From: Gnetum montanum
Taxonomy: Eukaryota > Streptophyta > Gnetopsida > Gnetales > Gnetaceae
Direction of reading: 5' to 3'
Length of the DNA: 64,000 nt
Assembly (NCBI GenBank): GCA_015680685.1
Contig: MNCI01005014.1
Coordinates: forward strand, 7,703-71,702
How positions within the stretch are numbered: the stretch's first letter is position 1; every line of letters begins with the position of its first letter. A program made the position numbers and the translations under genes. The notes below the pieces were generated by a model. The model did not search any database, was not told where the DNA came from, and saw only the letters and a program-made list of their open reading frames with translations. This document shows positions 31,785 to 43,340 of this stretch, one piece after another.

Positions 31785-33270
31785 TTATATAGATAAATAA
31801 TCACTTAAAATAGAGGGAGAAAAATATAGATATATAATTGGAAAACATGAGAAATAAGAAACATAAAGATATTTAATGTATTAAGAAAGCATTTTAGTAA
31901 TGGACAAGAAAATTTTGAATGGATGAAAATTTAATTTTCAAAAATTATTAACAATAATGAATTTCTAGCAAAGGACATGTAAGAAGAAAACCCAATTTTT
32001 GGACTAATCAATGAATTTTTCTTATTTGACATGAACATAACCTAATCTAAGATGATAGAGGGTAGAGTTATAAGACCAAATGTCATTTATATAGAAGCTT
32101 AGAAGTGTACATGAGATACATGTATCATATGGATAAAAGTTAAAGATCTATTGTATCCATATACAAGAATAAAAAAATATAGATTTGTGTAAAATTTAGA
32201 AAAAAAAATCTTATGAGTCATACCTTGAACCTATGAGCGAGATTTGTACAACAAAGTTTTGGACATGAATTAATATCATAAGATAAAAAATTTGAATTTT
32301 TCTAAGAGTGATACAAAGGCTACTTTCTTGATACTACATTTAATGTAGAAATTTAGAAGGCATAGAAAATATATATTTTATTTCTATTAATTTGAAAAAG
32401 GAATATAATAAAGTGCCTATAGCTATCTTATGGATGAAAATAGTGCTTGATGAATATATAAAAATTAGTAGAATATAGAATACATAAAGTAATTTTAGTG
32501 AAAGTATGAATAGTGATTAAATAAATGTAACAATTAAGGACAACAAGTCCCTTAATGTAAAGAGTTTCATTACCTAATATCAATGCTCCAATTAAATGGC
32601 AAACTTGATGAATATATAAGAAATAGGAATGAGAGAAGATGGTTAAATGGAGAAAGGCTAGTTGTATATTATGTGAGAAAATAATTTCAAAAAAATCAAA
32701 AAGAAAATTTTATAAGATATTAATTAAGCTTAATATGTTATAAAATTGAAAGTATATTTTCATTTAGCAATACCCATTTCTCATTCCATAAAATGAAATT
32801 TGGATTTATATACCACTTTTTTAATAAGAGAAATCACCCATTTTATTTTATGTTTATATTAGGCTGTAAAAATTCAACATAAGCAATAAATGAGTGTGAC
32901 AAAAATATGAGTATCTAGATAATGTTACATGTTACAAGACTAAATAAATATTATAATATAAATATTGGAGAAGAGTCAGAGTGGTTTCTATTATAGATAA
33001 GTTCTAAGAATAACATCTTATATGGTTTAGTCATGTTCAAAGAAAATGAGATTATGAACCTCTCAGAAAATGTTACCACATCATAGTTTTAGGAAATCTA
33101 TTGTAAGAAAGATATAAAAAACATGAAAAGAAATGACTAGAGAAAATATAAAAAGGTTGTAGATCAATCAACCTTTACCCCTTGATAGAGACATATGGCC
33201 ATGAGAACTCATGTAGCCAATTATATATTCATTTTTATAGGAGTTTGAGATATGTATATTAATTCTCAAA
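31785..33270 (+). mobile_element. RTE-type LINE fragment with RT core (decayed)
   Basis: Translation in shifting frames gives SKMIEGRVIRPNVIYIEA (the KAVGPDEIPIEVWK region), then FEKGI and SAYSYLMDE near 32385-32440 (the DLEKAYDRVPREVLW motif), GKLDEYIRNRN (GEIDEDV...RI) and MRTHVA at the end. About 110 bases inside the FYR...ECW interval (32770-32880) look like a small insertion. The copy lies on the opposite side of element C from the other LINE tail and overlaps it in content, so it is a separate insertion. Confidence 0.7.
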
Positions 33271-34259
33271 AGAAATATAGGCAAAAATACCTTTTTAAAA
33301 TACATCAAATGGTACTTGAACCTCATAGGAGATATCCATGAGATAAAACAATAGCCATCAAACTTGGGCAATGTGCCAAGTAAAAATAACATCAAGGCAT
33401 AATCCTAGAATGTGATAAAGTTATATTATATGATAGGAAGGAATAGTGCCATAGAATAAAAAGACTACATCAATTAGAATAATCATAATTCATTATGGTT
33501 CTACATCATTGTACTTCATTGTTGCTTCTATGTTTGCTTAGATTTTGGAAATTTCTCTTTCAGACTACCCAAACTCTAGAATTTTTTATAGATGAATTAA
33601 TTTCCTATGGATAAGAATATCATGTCTTTGAATGTTTTCATAATCCTCTAGGTGTTGCTAATTTTGGAATCCTTGGTCAGTTGGAAAGGGAGTGATGGAT
33701 ACCTTGGGAAGAGAAATGAATATAGAATATATCTAATCATCCCTTTATACACTACAATTTGGATGTTTGTGAGTTGAAGAAGAATGATGCAAGCATGAGC
33801 AATGATCCATTTCACTTTAAAGAAAGAATAGAACATATTATTTTGTTGATCTAATAGGTACAATCATCATAGAAGAAGCATCCACTTCCTCAAAATTTTG
33901 TTGGACAGGCATCTATGTGTCTTGCAAATACCATACCATAATAGATGGCTTTTGGTTGGTACAAAACTCCCTAGACTATGTAGGTTATGGTTATTCTAGA
34001 TGAGGATGAAATTTGTTCTCCTACAACTAAGTAGCATGAGGAATTAGTAAGTCCTTCATAGACACTTTTAAACTTTAATTGGTTAATTCAACCTTTCATA
34101 GTCACAATTTACAAACAAAGTTTATGTGATCTTGTTTTTAACAAAACCAATAAGGGGTACCATTGGATTTGATTTAGATTTGACTATGTAGTATGGGAAA
34201 AATTTGCNCGTTGGATTTGATTTAGATTTGACTATGTAGTATGGGAAAAATTTTCAACT
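33271..34259. other. Unassigned region
   Basis: AT-rich. It includes a duplicated 43-base block around a single N (34163-34205 and 34211-34253, N at 34208). A minus-strand open stretch at 33648-33863 shows no domain that I recognise. Part of it may belong to the DUF4283-type fragment that follows. Confidence 0.4.
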
Positions 34260-34788
34260 TCTACCATTTTAAATAGTTTGAAATATTACAGTCCTATTTT
34301 TCATATTCAAAACATGGTTTTGGACTAATTACATAAAAAACCTATCAATGTCTATACTTATTGCATTTTTTTGTAGTTTGAAGGGAGGTTTTTATTCAAC
34401 ATGGAGTATAAGGGACTTCCATTTACTCTTCAACCTTAGTTTTTATAATTCATATGTTTTTTAGAATTGCATCCATACATAAAATTTAGCCAAGACCATT
34501 CTAGATAGTGAGGTAGTGATCTTGTCAAGTTTGATCAATTCACTAAATCCTATTGTGATTAGTTCCAAAAAGAAGATTTCCCATAATTCCTGGAAAATTG
34601 AAGGATCCTAACCCAAATGAAAATCCTCTAGAAAATCTTAGTGTCAAATTCCATCCTTGGTTCTCACTTTGTCAATGTAAGATTCCTAGCTCCAAAGAAC
34701 CATAGACCATTAACAAGGACCCAGTTCCTATCATGAACAGTCTAGGAATCAAATTGAAATAGTTTCTCATGAAGGATAATAACCTAGG
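34260..34788 (-). pseudogene. DUF4283-type fragment (LINE ORF1 or related), split by element D
   Basis: Minus strand, from the D insertion site downstream: IILHEKLFQFDS, VHDRNWVLVNGLWFFGARNL, TKWEPRMEFDTKIF, FIWVRILQFSRNYG, then, after a frame change, ELIKLDKITTSLSRMVLAKF. This follows the DUF4283 pattern (RVL..GPWFFG, W.P.FDP, VWVRL..LP, G..L.ID..T), found in plant L1 ORF1 and related zinc-knuckle proteins. The upstream part should continue at 47342 in the minus direction. Stops are frequent. Confidence 0.5.
34784..34788. repeat. Target-site duplication (left) of element D
   Basis: CTAGG directly before the LTR end. It is identical to 47337-47341. Confidence 0.88.
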
Positions 34789-35501
34789 TGATGAGTGGCA
34801 AAGTACCCCAATGTCCAACCATATGAATCACAAAGCATTCATGCGCAATCTAGTCGAATTCTGTGGACTTTATAATTTTTGGTGCACTAGTCTTCTAGGA
34901 AGTAAATCTTACCTTAAGGTCATTCATTGTCTTCTTAATTACACTTGTGACATACACTGGTATGGNGCTGGGCATACCAAGCAATAACACTGCTAGGATT
35001 ACCAAGTGAATACATATTGCACTTGAAGCGGTCGTACTTATGTATTTAATCTATCTAGCTTATCTTGCTTAATCAGCTTGTTACTAGAAAATATTGAATA
35101 AATAATTAAAAATATTAAATGCATAAATGAAACATTTAAGCTATCTAGAATGCTGCAATGTTTATCACAAAGTTCATCTTTATTGCTACACACATTGTCA
35201 TGCTCAAGTACAAAAATGCTCGAACAAAGATTTGTACACTCAATGACTCCTACTATGGGCACTCAGGAAAGATATTCTGACTTTTAAATGGAAAAATTAC
35301 AAGAACTCTACTACTACTATGAAAATTGATGTTATAAATGTGGTTGGTGAGCTAGTATTTATAAACCAAAACAGACCCCTGCATCAACGGGGCCATGTTG
35401 ACATAATAGACTACATCGATGAGGCCTAGTCAATGTAACTAACTATAGTGACGGGGTCTAGTTGATAGGGCCTAGTCAACATGATAGACCAAAACTCATC
35501 A
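34789..35501 (-). repeat. 3' LTR of element D (internally shortened at an N)
   Basis: Minus strand TGATGAGTTTTGG to CTCATCA. Compared with B, about 210-230 bases are missing at the single N (34966), which joins the TATGCCCAGC segment to the CCATACCAGTG segment. U3 has TTGACTAGGCCCTATCAA and CATTGACTAGGCCTCATCGA. The TATA box is TTTATAAATAC (minus, near 35354-35364). Confidence 0.9.
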
Positions 35502-35512
35502 TATCCCCATGA
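35502..35512 (-). promoter_or_regulatory. Polypurine tract of element D
   Basis: Minus-strand TCATGGGGATA before the LTR start, preceded by AAGGATAATTTTTCATTCAG. Confidence 0.8.
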
Positions 35513-35745
35513 CTGAATGAAAAATTATCCTTGAGTTCTTTACAAAATTAGGAAGGTATGGGATTATTGATTAGTTTTTCACATAACAAAACAAAATAAC
35601 ATAGACATAATAGTACTAAGTGCTTAGTGTACAGACCAACACATTAGAAAAATTACGGTGTTCATGACATAAAATTGAACACCATGACATGATTCTTCAA
35701 AATTGGATAGCATGTTCCTTGATGATGTGAAGTTGGTGGAGAAGG

Positions 35746-38587
35746 TTAGATAGTCCCAAGCAATGGTGGCTCCTGAGGTTATGAAGGACCTTCATTGGCT
35801 TCAGGTATGTGTGGTAGCTGAGGTGGTTTTGGTTGTCTTGCTGTTGTTGCAACTTCAGGTGGAAGGAAAAAAGCATCTAGCAATGCCTTCATTTTCTCTT
35901 CTTTACTCCTAGGATCATTCATGATCCATGCAGCTTTGTCGAAGTGGGCTAGGGTACAAACATCCCAAGGACAAAGAAAAATAGGAAATAGCTCCTTAAC
36001 ATTGACAGAATAGGCCACAAACTACTTGTGTTGAATGTCAAATGCTTGGAGTGTGTCTTGTAATGCCTGTAGTCATTCATTTTTTTGGTCAAGTTCTCTA
36101 CAACTAATCTTTGATCAATGAATTTTTCCTTAAGAACCTTTAGTTTAGCATTTTCCACTACAAAATTTTGCTTGGTGTCTTTATGAGTTTTGAACTCAGC
36201 CTCATATAATTAGTATGGATTAACCACTTACTTCTCAAGCTTAGATCATGGCCATTTGGTAGTCAGCATTGCTAGGTTTGCATAGTAGAGGTTGGACAAC
36301 TCCATGTACTCTGACATCTCATCAATCTACAAATCCTTCATGTGGATTTCTACCTTCTTGTAGGTATCAATCCCATTGGTGATGGATTGCCACATTTCTC
36401 TATGTTGTTGGAGTTGTTGGAGGACCTCATTAACCTTTGCCTTCACTAGTTGGATATGCTTTCATTTATCTCCTTCTGTAGGCCAACTTAGACTTTGTAA
36501 TGATTTTTAACTTTTTTAAATTTTAGAGCCTTAATGGCTAATTTTTGGCACAAGACACATACCTTCTCCATGGAGAGATTATGATTCTCTGCTACCAATC
36601 TCCTTAATTTGATGTTTGTCCTAGTGAGATTCTCTTACTATTGATGGATAAGTTCTTTTAGTTGTTGTTTTTACACATCAACATTTTGTAGGCGATGATT
36701 TTTTGTAGTTAAGGATTCATTTTCTCGGTGCATCTACATCAAGTCCTTCTGTATTGCGTGAGTTGCAGCTTCTGCTACTGACTGATTGAAGACCACCATT
36801 ACCATTTCTCCCTCAACCCACTTAAGCTATTCTTGAAGCTTTCAAAAAGCTTCATCTTGTGTCAATGCAGGGTTGATAAGAGCAAGGTCAACAATTCGGG
36901 CATGCAATTTAGCAACTTTTGTAGCCAAGTGTTGATTATGTGCTTGAGCTATTTCAAGTTGCCCTTCTAAAATCAGGCACTTGCCCTTTTCCTCTAGCAG
37001 CTTTGACTGGGTCATAGTAATAATCTTTAGAAAATAAAAGATATTTGGAATTAGTTTTCTAGTTCCCACCAATTGGTCCAACATTTCTTCATGCTAGGCC
37101 AAACTTAATCTATCACTAATTGTTCTTGTAGATGCCTACACATCTCTTCATGTAGAAACATCTACTTTAGATATCGTAGGTGCATTAAATGTCTTAAAAA
37201 CTCAATCAGCAATTATCTTTGCAACTCTCTCTTACCCTTGGTGCTGCATCACTAATATAGTTGCCTCCTCAACCTCCTCCAAGTGCATTGAACAGGAAGT
37301 GACATTGCTAGAGATTTCTGGGAATAAATGATGTTGAGAGAGAGACACCATCACCTCTTGGGCACTTGGATTTGACCTCGTAGGCAACTTTGTTCATTAG
37401 GTAGAAAACATTGATCCACCTCCCTCCATCTAGGTAATTGTACAAGCCACTTCTCTGAGGTGACTAATGGTTGGTATGTACATAGATGGGTCTCCACCAC
37501 TAGTTCCTACCTACTTCTCTCATTGATGTAAGAGCTACTTTTGGATCTTTTGCATGTACTCAATTGCACTACGGGGCCTCTGATGTTTGCTCATGAGTAG
37601 GTGGTAGAGGTGGTCGTTGCTACTCCTCTTCTATGGTCATGGAAAGTGTCTTGTCTTTCATCATTTTAGCCCATGAAGCAACAAGAGCATGTCTGAGTGT
37701 ATCATTTACATAGCAAACTATCCTTGACCTTTGCATAATTTTTTGATGAAGCAAGGAAAGGGTAGAATTTTTCTTCCATGTTCATTCTCCTTGAAGCACT
37801 TCTCTATTTCTAAAAAGATTAGTTATGGAAGATTGGCTGGAAATTTTTCACTTAAAGTGATGCATGCCTAGGCAGAGAAGGATGTTACCTTACTAGGCCT
37901 CACCATTGGATTGAGGTGGTAGGCTGCTATCTTAAAATAGACTCACTCCACCAGTGTCAGCTTGCCAAACTCCTTGCGGTCAACCTCATAACACTATCAA
38001 GTCCTCTCCTTCTTTGCTCCAAGATTAGCTTGTGTGGATAACTCTACTAGTTGTGCTCCTACATTAGGCAATCCAAGGACCTATGTAATGGCTTCTAATA
38101 AATAGGATACTTGGATATCCTTGATTTTCATAGTGGCTCCAACTCTCTTGTTATTCTAGAAGAGATACATTTCTTTCATGGACCACTCTCCACTAGAAAT
38201 GATGATTGGACACATGGGAGAGGCTTATAGTTGAGCTTTGGCATCTTCTGGAGCCCATTTAGGGAATGGCCCAAAGTTTAGTTCTTGAAGAACTGAGCAT
38301 TGAATTTCATGGTTTCTGATTATGTTAAGGTAGGCCTATGTGAGTGTGACTTCTAGTCTAGGTATAGGGCTTGGTGCCTCACCTTGTTGTGAGTGTTCTG
38401 ATGTAGCTTCTTCTTCGAGAATTTGTTGGAAAAATTCCACCTTGACCTCATCTCTGAGGGGTCTTGTTGCATGGGTTTCCTCAACCTATTCTTGGCCATG
38501 TTCTTGTTGGCCTCTTCCTCCTCTGGGTCACTTCTCCTGTGGTTACAATCATTCTTACTCTTGCGGTCTCTTTGGTCTTGGTTCCAT
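35746..38587 (-). pseudogene. xORF of element D (full-length span, decayed)
   Basis: About 945 codons on the minus strand, from ATG 38587 (MEPRPKRPQE), directly after a splice-acceptor-like GTGATTACAG, to a stop at 35746-35748. The N-terminal acidic linker reads VEFFQQILEEEATSEHSQQG. The globular domain reads ELNFGPFPKWAPEDAKAQL, IKDIQVSYLLEAIT, KLTLVE, VYFKIAAYHLNPMVRPSKV and ILPFPCFIKKLCK. The coiled coil (about 37084-36050) includes KLLEEKGKCLILEGQLEIAQ and HLATKVAKLHARIVDLAL. The C-terminal block is AAWIMNDPRSKEEKMKALL (35779-36018), then DAFFLPPEV. It has about fifteen stops. Function unknown; it is not an env-like protein, since I see no signal peptide or membrane segment. Confidence 0.72.
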
Positions 38588-38881
38588 CTGTAATCACACA
38601 TAACAACAAATTAGTAATTATTATGTAACTCAAAATGATTGGAATAGCTTTTCTCATAAGGGAGTTACATTTGGCTAAGGTATGATTATGGCTGGATGGA
38701 TTAGATATTTAATTATTAATTTAATCTTTGGTTTACTGAAGTTGTTAAAGGGGTTAAATTTTTCAAAAATTTATGATTTAATAACATTTCATATCTTAAC
38801 CATTTGGGGGAGTTAGAAAAAAGTTTAGAAAATTTTCCATCAAAACCTTGGGGTTTGCTACCCCCACAACTAAGAGCTTAC
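38588..38881 (-). other. Predicted intron in the xORF leader of element D
   Basis: Minus strand: TTGAAG|GTAAGCTC at 38881 and GTGATTACAG|ATGG at 38588 bound a 294-base interval. Both sites fit plant splice consensus. The acceptor abuts the xORF start. Confidence 0.6.
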
Positions 38882-38990
38882 CTTCAATAACTACATGAGT
38901 TAGAGGCTTGGGAAGGTTTTGGGCTTTGAAAAATTGCAAAAACTCCTTGGGCATTATGGACCAAATGAAAAAAATGCAAAGTGTTCAATG

Positions 38991-39080
38991 GTATTTATAG
39001 TATTTTGCATTGCGTTGATGGGGCCTAGTCAATGTGATCTACTATGTTGATGGGGCCTTATCAACGTAGCTCTTGAGCTC
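38991..39080 (-). promoter_or_regulatory. Internal promoter-like module of element D
   Basis: Minus strand: CGTTGATAAGGCCCCATCAA (39066-39047) and CATTGACTAGGCCCCATCAA (39034-39015), two copies of a palindrome-like motif about 32 bases apart. A TATA box, CTATAAATAC (39000-38991), follows. The motif is the one in this element's own LTR U3 (CATTGACTAGGCCTCATCGA). About 110 bases downstream lies the GTAAGC donor of the xORF leader. Confidence 0.6.
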
Positions 39081-40699
39081 TATTGACTTTCATTGACTTG
39101 GTCAAAACTTGAAAATTACAAAGAGATTTTGAACAAAATTAGGGTCAAATGGAAGACCAAATAGCCTCGAAAATGATCAAAATGTGAGAAGAGGGTGTTG
39201 AAGTTTTAAAAATCAAGAAAATTAGGGAAAATGGTAAAATGGGATGGACTGTGAGAGTTTAAGGAACATAGAATGGTGTGCACAATGGAATATGTGAAAG
39301 ATAGGATTGTAACAAAGCCTAAGGTAAGGAACTTAAATAACCAAACCAAGAGATATGTAAGTGGGTCCTTCCCATAGCAGGCATCTACCCTTGTTGCCCT
39401 TGCACAACCCTAGCTAAGGAGTTTGTGAGCGCCACAGTTGATTAACGATCATGAAAAGTTAAGGACCAACCAAAAAGAATCTATCTAAGAATTCAAAAAT
39501 GTCAAATTAAGATATTGGCCATAACATAGAAACCAGTAGTGAGGTGAGTTATGGTAGCATAGATGGATGATTGAGAAGGTGAAATGGAATCCCAAATTGA
39601 GGTTGAAAGAAGCCCCTTATGAAATATGTGTTTAAAATGACCTACGAAGATCCATCCTTAGTCCAGATCAAAACCAGCATCTTTCAGTGACTTTGTATCT
39701 TCACTTCAAGACCAATCAGCCCACCCAAGACACAAGAGTACTCCCATAAAATAACCATCATTCCATAAAGAGAAGTAGAAAGTGAGAGAGAGAGAGGGCC
39801 TTAGTTAGAGGGGATCTTCAAGCATGGGTGCATGTCTTTCTAGTCCCATAACCAATGCTTGTAGCTCATTTATTTGTCTAAGGGGTGTGCTTTGAATTTC
39901 AATCATGTTATATATATATATATACATACATACATATATATATAGATGGGACCCACATCATGCAAAGACTTTATTTCACTTCCTATTAGTGGTTGTTATG
40001 GAATGGTAAGAAGTTCATGAAAAACACCCAAGCACTCAAGTAAGTAAAAGAGTACAAGGAGTATTGAGTCTCCTTGAAGTCACATCCTCTACAAACCTTT
40101 GAATTTGTCCCAATTTCAGAACTAACAAGGTTATCAATTGATTAAAAATTTCTTTAATGGAAGGGATCTCAAACTTGCAGAACAAGGAAAATCATAGAGT
40201 TTATTGGATTGGTGGATGATGTGGACTCACCGTCAATTCTATGAAAAACAAATCATGTCATAGAAATCAGATATTAGAATTCAAAAATAGAAACCAGACA
40301 TCGATAATCACAACATTAAGCACAAGCCATCATTCATAAACAACAGTGGCACTGTGTCCTGTGGCAACAAAGCACTTTTATTACCAAAAATAATGAAAAT
40401 TCATAGTTAAATAAAACAAAACAAAGTAAAATATATGAGAAAGTGTAAAATAATCAAGAAACGCTCAAAGGTACTAAAGATGGTGCAAAATTGAGAAAAA
40501 TTTGAAAATCAAAAATTTGTAAAATAAATAACTTGTAAAATCAAAAATGTGAAAAAAAAGTAAAACAACTTAGAAGCTATATGGATCATTAGCATGGATG
40601 GCCATCTCCCTCACAACTAAGTTGGAAGGAGGAGATCTAAAAAATGGAACAAGGTTGTCCATCCATCAAGGTGGTACTTGCACTGGCTTATCTTGGCTC
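39081..40699 (-). other. 3' non-coding region of element D with conserved islands
   Basis: T-rich tract at 40560-40400 (minus). Islands: 40211-40232 (CGGTGAGTCCACATCATCCA), about 40067-40092 (TGTGACTTCAAGGAGACTCA), 39816-39843 (AAAGACATGCACCCATGCTT) and 39351-39382 (GCCTGCTATGGGAAGGACCC). A TA/CATA microsatellite sits at 39909-39946 and a GA run near 39783-39796. Confidence 0.6.
39909..39946. repeat. TA/CATA microsatellite
   Basis: A run of TA dinucleotides interrupted by CATA units inside the 3' non-coding region of element D. Confidence 0.9.
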
Positions 40700-41770
40700 T
40701 AGGAAAGGTTTCACTTGTTGGATGTTGACCAGTTGCTTTTTATTTGGGCTTTCAGGCTTGTAGATTAACATGGCTCTAGAGGAAAAGGTTTGATCAATTA
40801 TATAAGGTCCCTCCCACAATGTTTGGAATTTTGTCTTTTGGGGTACATGTGTGGGATTCTAATAGAGAACCTTATCTCTTGGTTGAAGTTTTACTGTTTT
40901 TATTTTGAGGTCATGACATTGCTTTTTGAATGCCTTGTGCACCTCATAAAAAGATAGGGTCACCAATCGATTTTCATCTAGCACATTCAAGTTGATCAAT
41001 CTTTCTTTTTATGCTAGACTTAGGTCAAGATCTAGATCACAAGCTGTTGAGAGTGTATAAAGCTCAAATTAAATTAGAAGTGTTGGAAGTTTTCCATATA
41101 CTACCTTGTAGGGAGAATAGCCAATAGGAAGTTTCCATGTTGAGCGGTAAGCCTAGAGAGCATCGTTGAGTTTTGTACTCCAATCTTTCCTATATTTTTT
41201 GATGGTCCTTGTTAAGATCTTTGTGATCTCTTTATTAGTTACTTCTACTTGACTGTTGGCTTGGGGGTGGTAGCGTGTTGTTCATTTATGTTCAACCCCC
41301 AAGTGTTGCATCAACTTTCTAAAAGTGGCACCTATGAAATGAGTTCCATTGTCAGAAATTAGTGTACATGGAACCCCAAACTTGTTTACAACATTTTGTT
41401 GTATAAATCTAGCAGTGTAGATGATGTACAATTAATAATGATTACTACCCATTTTGTGTAGTAGTTGATTGCTATGATGATATACATCTTTCCATTGAAC
41501 ATGGGTGTGATGGAACCCATGAAGTCAACACCCCATATGTCAAAAGGCTGTAGTGGTTGTATCCACTATTAAGGACCTTCCATTCGAGTAGTCTTCCCAC
41601 CATATCATTGACAAATTCACAAGACCAAAAAAATTGGTGGGCATCCCTGAAGATTGTAGGCCAATAATATCTTGCCATTAGGACTTTTATGGCTATACAT
41701 CTCCTTGCATATTGGCCTTTGCAAGGCCCTTCGTGAGCATCCTAGAGAACACGTAGTTGATCTTCATCAG
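40700..41770 (-). pseudogene. Integrase of element D (DDE positions retained)
   Basis: Minus strand: the zinc-finger region includes HEGPCKGQYARR and YYWPTIFRDAHQFFWSCEF. Core motifs are DIWGVDFMGS (first Asp), LISDNGTHF (second Asp) and HPQANSQVEV (Glu). The C-terminal part has KLPIGYSPYKVV, ERLINLNVLDENRLVTL and VNIQQVKPFLEPR. Stops and a few frame changes remain, so it is inactive as it stands. Confidence 0.9.
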
Positions 41771-42535
41771 GGACACACCAATGAATCAAGCCATGGGTGC
41801 AGACCTTGTAAAGGTGTTTATTGATTTATATGAGGTATTTGGCTTGATGAAGAAATTGTTTCTTCTTTCTAAACTAAAGATCTTGTGGCATCTCCTGAGT
41901 GAGAAGATAGGTGAGAATGTCATTATACCATATTGTTTCTATGAGTGTTTGGTTGTTTAGTGCTCTTGTAAAGAGGAGTTCATTTGAAAACTAATTGAGG
42001 AGTAGGCTCTCCTCCTTTTTATTATTTCATCTTAAGTAAGAGAAGTGGTCAGTGAATACATTTTTTTATCCCTTTTCGATCAACCATTGTGAGATTGAAT
42101 TCTTGCAAAATCACAAGCCACTGTATGATATGAGGACTCACCATTGGCTTGTTCATGAGGAAGTGGATTGCAATGTGGTCCATGTGCACAAATACTGTGT
42201 AGCCAAGCCCACAATGCTTGAAATTTTCAAGAGCATACACCATTGACATTCATTCTTTCTCTATTGTGGTATAATTCAACTATCCACCCACAATGCTTTA
42301 GCTTGTGTAATGGATGTAATATGGACATTTGTTTATCATCACTGCTTCCAAGGCATAATTAGATGCATATGTCATTATGTGAAATGGTCTGGACCAATCT
42401 AGTGCCTATAGAATTTGAGTTTCTATGAGTTTCTTCTTTAGTAGTTGGAATGCATGTTTGCACTCCTTGGTCCAGATGAACGAAGCATCCTTCTTTGTAA
42501 GCTCGACCAATAGCTTTGCAATCTTAGAGAAATTC
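41771..42535 (-). pseudogene. RNase H of element D
   Basis: Minus strand: HIMTYASNYALEAVMINKC, then SMVYALENFKHCGLGYTVFV, HMDHIAIHFLMNKPMVSP and LVILQEFNLTMVDRKGIKK. The block between RNase H and integrase (42000-41800) holds the hydrophilic linker seen in B. Confidence 0.85.
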
Positions 42536-43340
42536 TCTATGAATTGCTAGTAGTAGTCAATGTGTCCAAGGAACGATCTAATATCTTCAACTATCTGTAG
42601 TTGATGTGTAATTCCTTGGATGATCCTTATCTTTTCTAAATCTACTTCAATCCCTTCTTGTGAAATTTAGTGTCCTAACATAATGCCTTCTTGGTCCATG
42701 AGATGACTCTACTACCAATTGAGCTGTAGGTTTGTTTCAATACATCTCTTTAGTACTTTCTTAAGGTAGTCCAAGTCTTACTCAAACATAGCTCCATAGG
42801 TGGAGAAGTCATCCATGAAGACTTCCACACCACTACCGATCTACTGTTGGAAAATACTAACGACTAGGCATTGAAATGTTGTAGGGGCATTACACAAACT
42901 GAATGATATCTTACAATATGAAAAATTTCCCGAGGGACTCATGAATGTTATCTTGGCCTAATCTTTTGGTGCAATTTGGATTTGATTATATCCACTATAA
43001 CCATCCAAGAAGCTATAATATCAATGCTTGGATATGGTGTCCAACACTTGATCCACAAATGATAATGGAAAATGATCTTTAAATGTTGCCATGTTCAATA
43101 GCCTAAAGTCGATGTAGACCCACCACTTGCCACCTTTCTTCGGTACAATTACAAGTGGGCTAACCCCCTCACTATCCATGATGGGGTAGATGAACCCTGC
43201 CTTAAGGAGTTACTCTATTTCCTCCTTGATGATTTGCTTCAATTTGGGGTTTAGCCATCTTTGTGGCTGGCTTCTTGGCTTCATGGACAGGTTAGTGTAA
43301 ATGTGATGTTGGCATATCCTTGGATTGATTTTTTTCCACT
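42536..43340 (-). pseudogene. Reverse transcriptase of element D (FMDD intact)
   Basis: Minus strand: IIKEEIE, FIYPIMDSEGVSPLVIVPKK, DFRLLNMATFKDHFPLSF, SFLDGYSGYNQIQIA, GVEVFMDDFSTYGAMFE (about 42830-42785) and GIMLGH. Both catalytic Asp residues are present. Stops occur, for example in the KHxYYS segment near 43017. Confidence 0.92.

Noticed and set aside
35746-38587. xORF as an env-like gene of an Athila element
   Set aside because: The position fits env, but there is no signal peptide, transmembrane segment or cysteine pattern, and the middle is a long coiled coil.
38340-38603. Overlapping open frames on both strands, 82 to 87 codons
   Set aside because: Both are shadows. The xORF frame from ATG 38587 is the one conserved with C and E.
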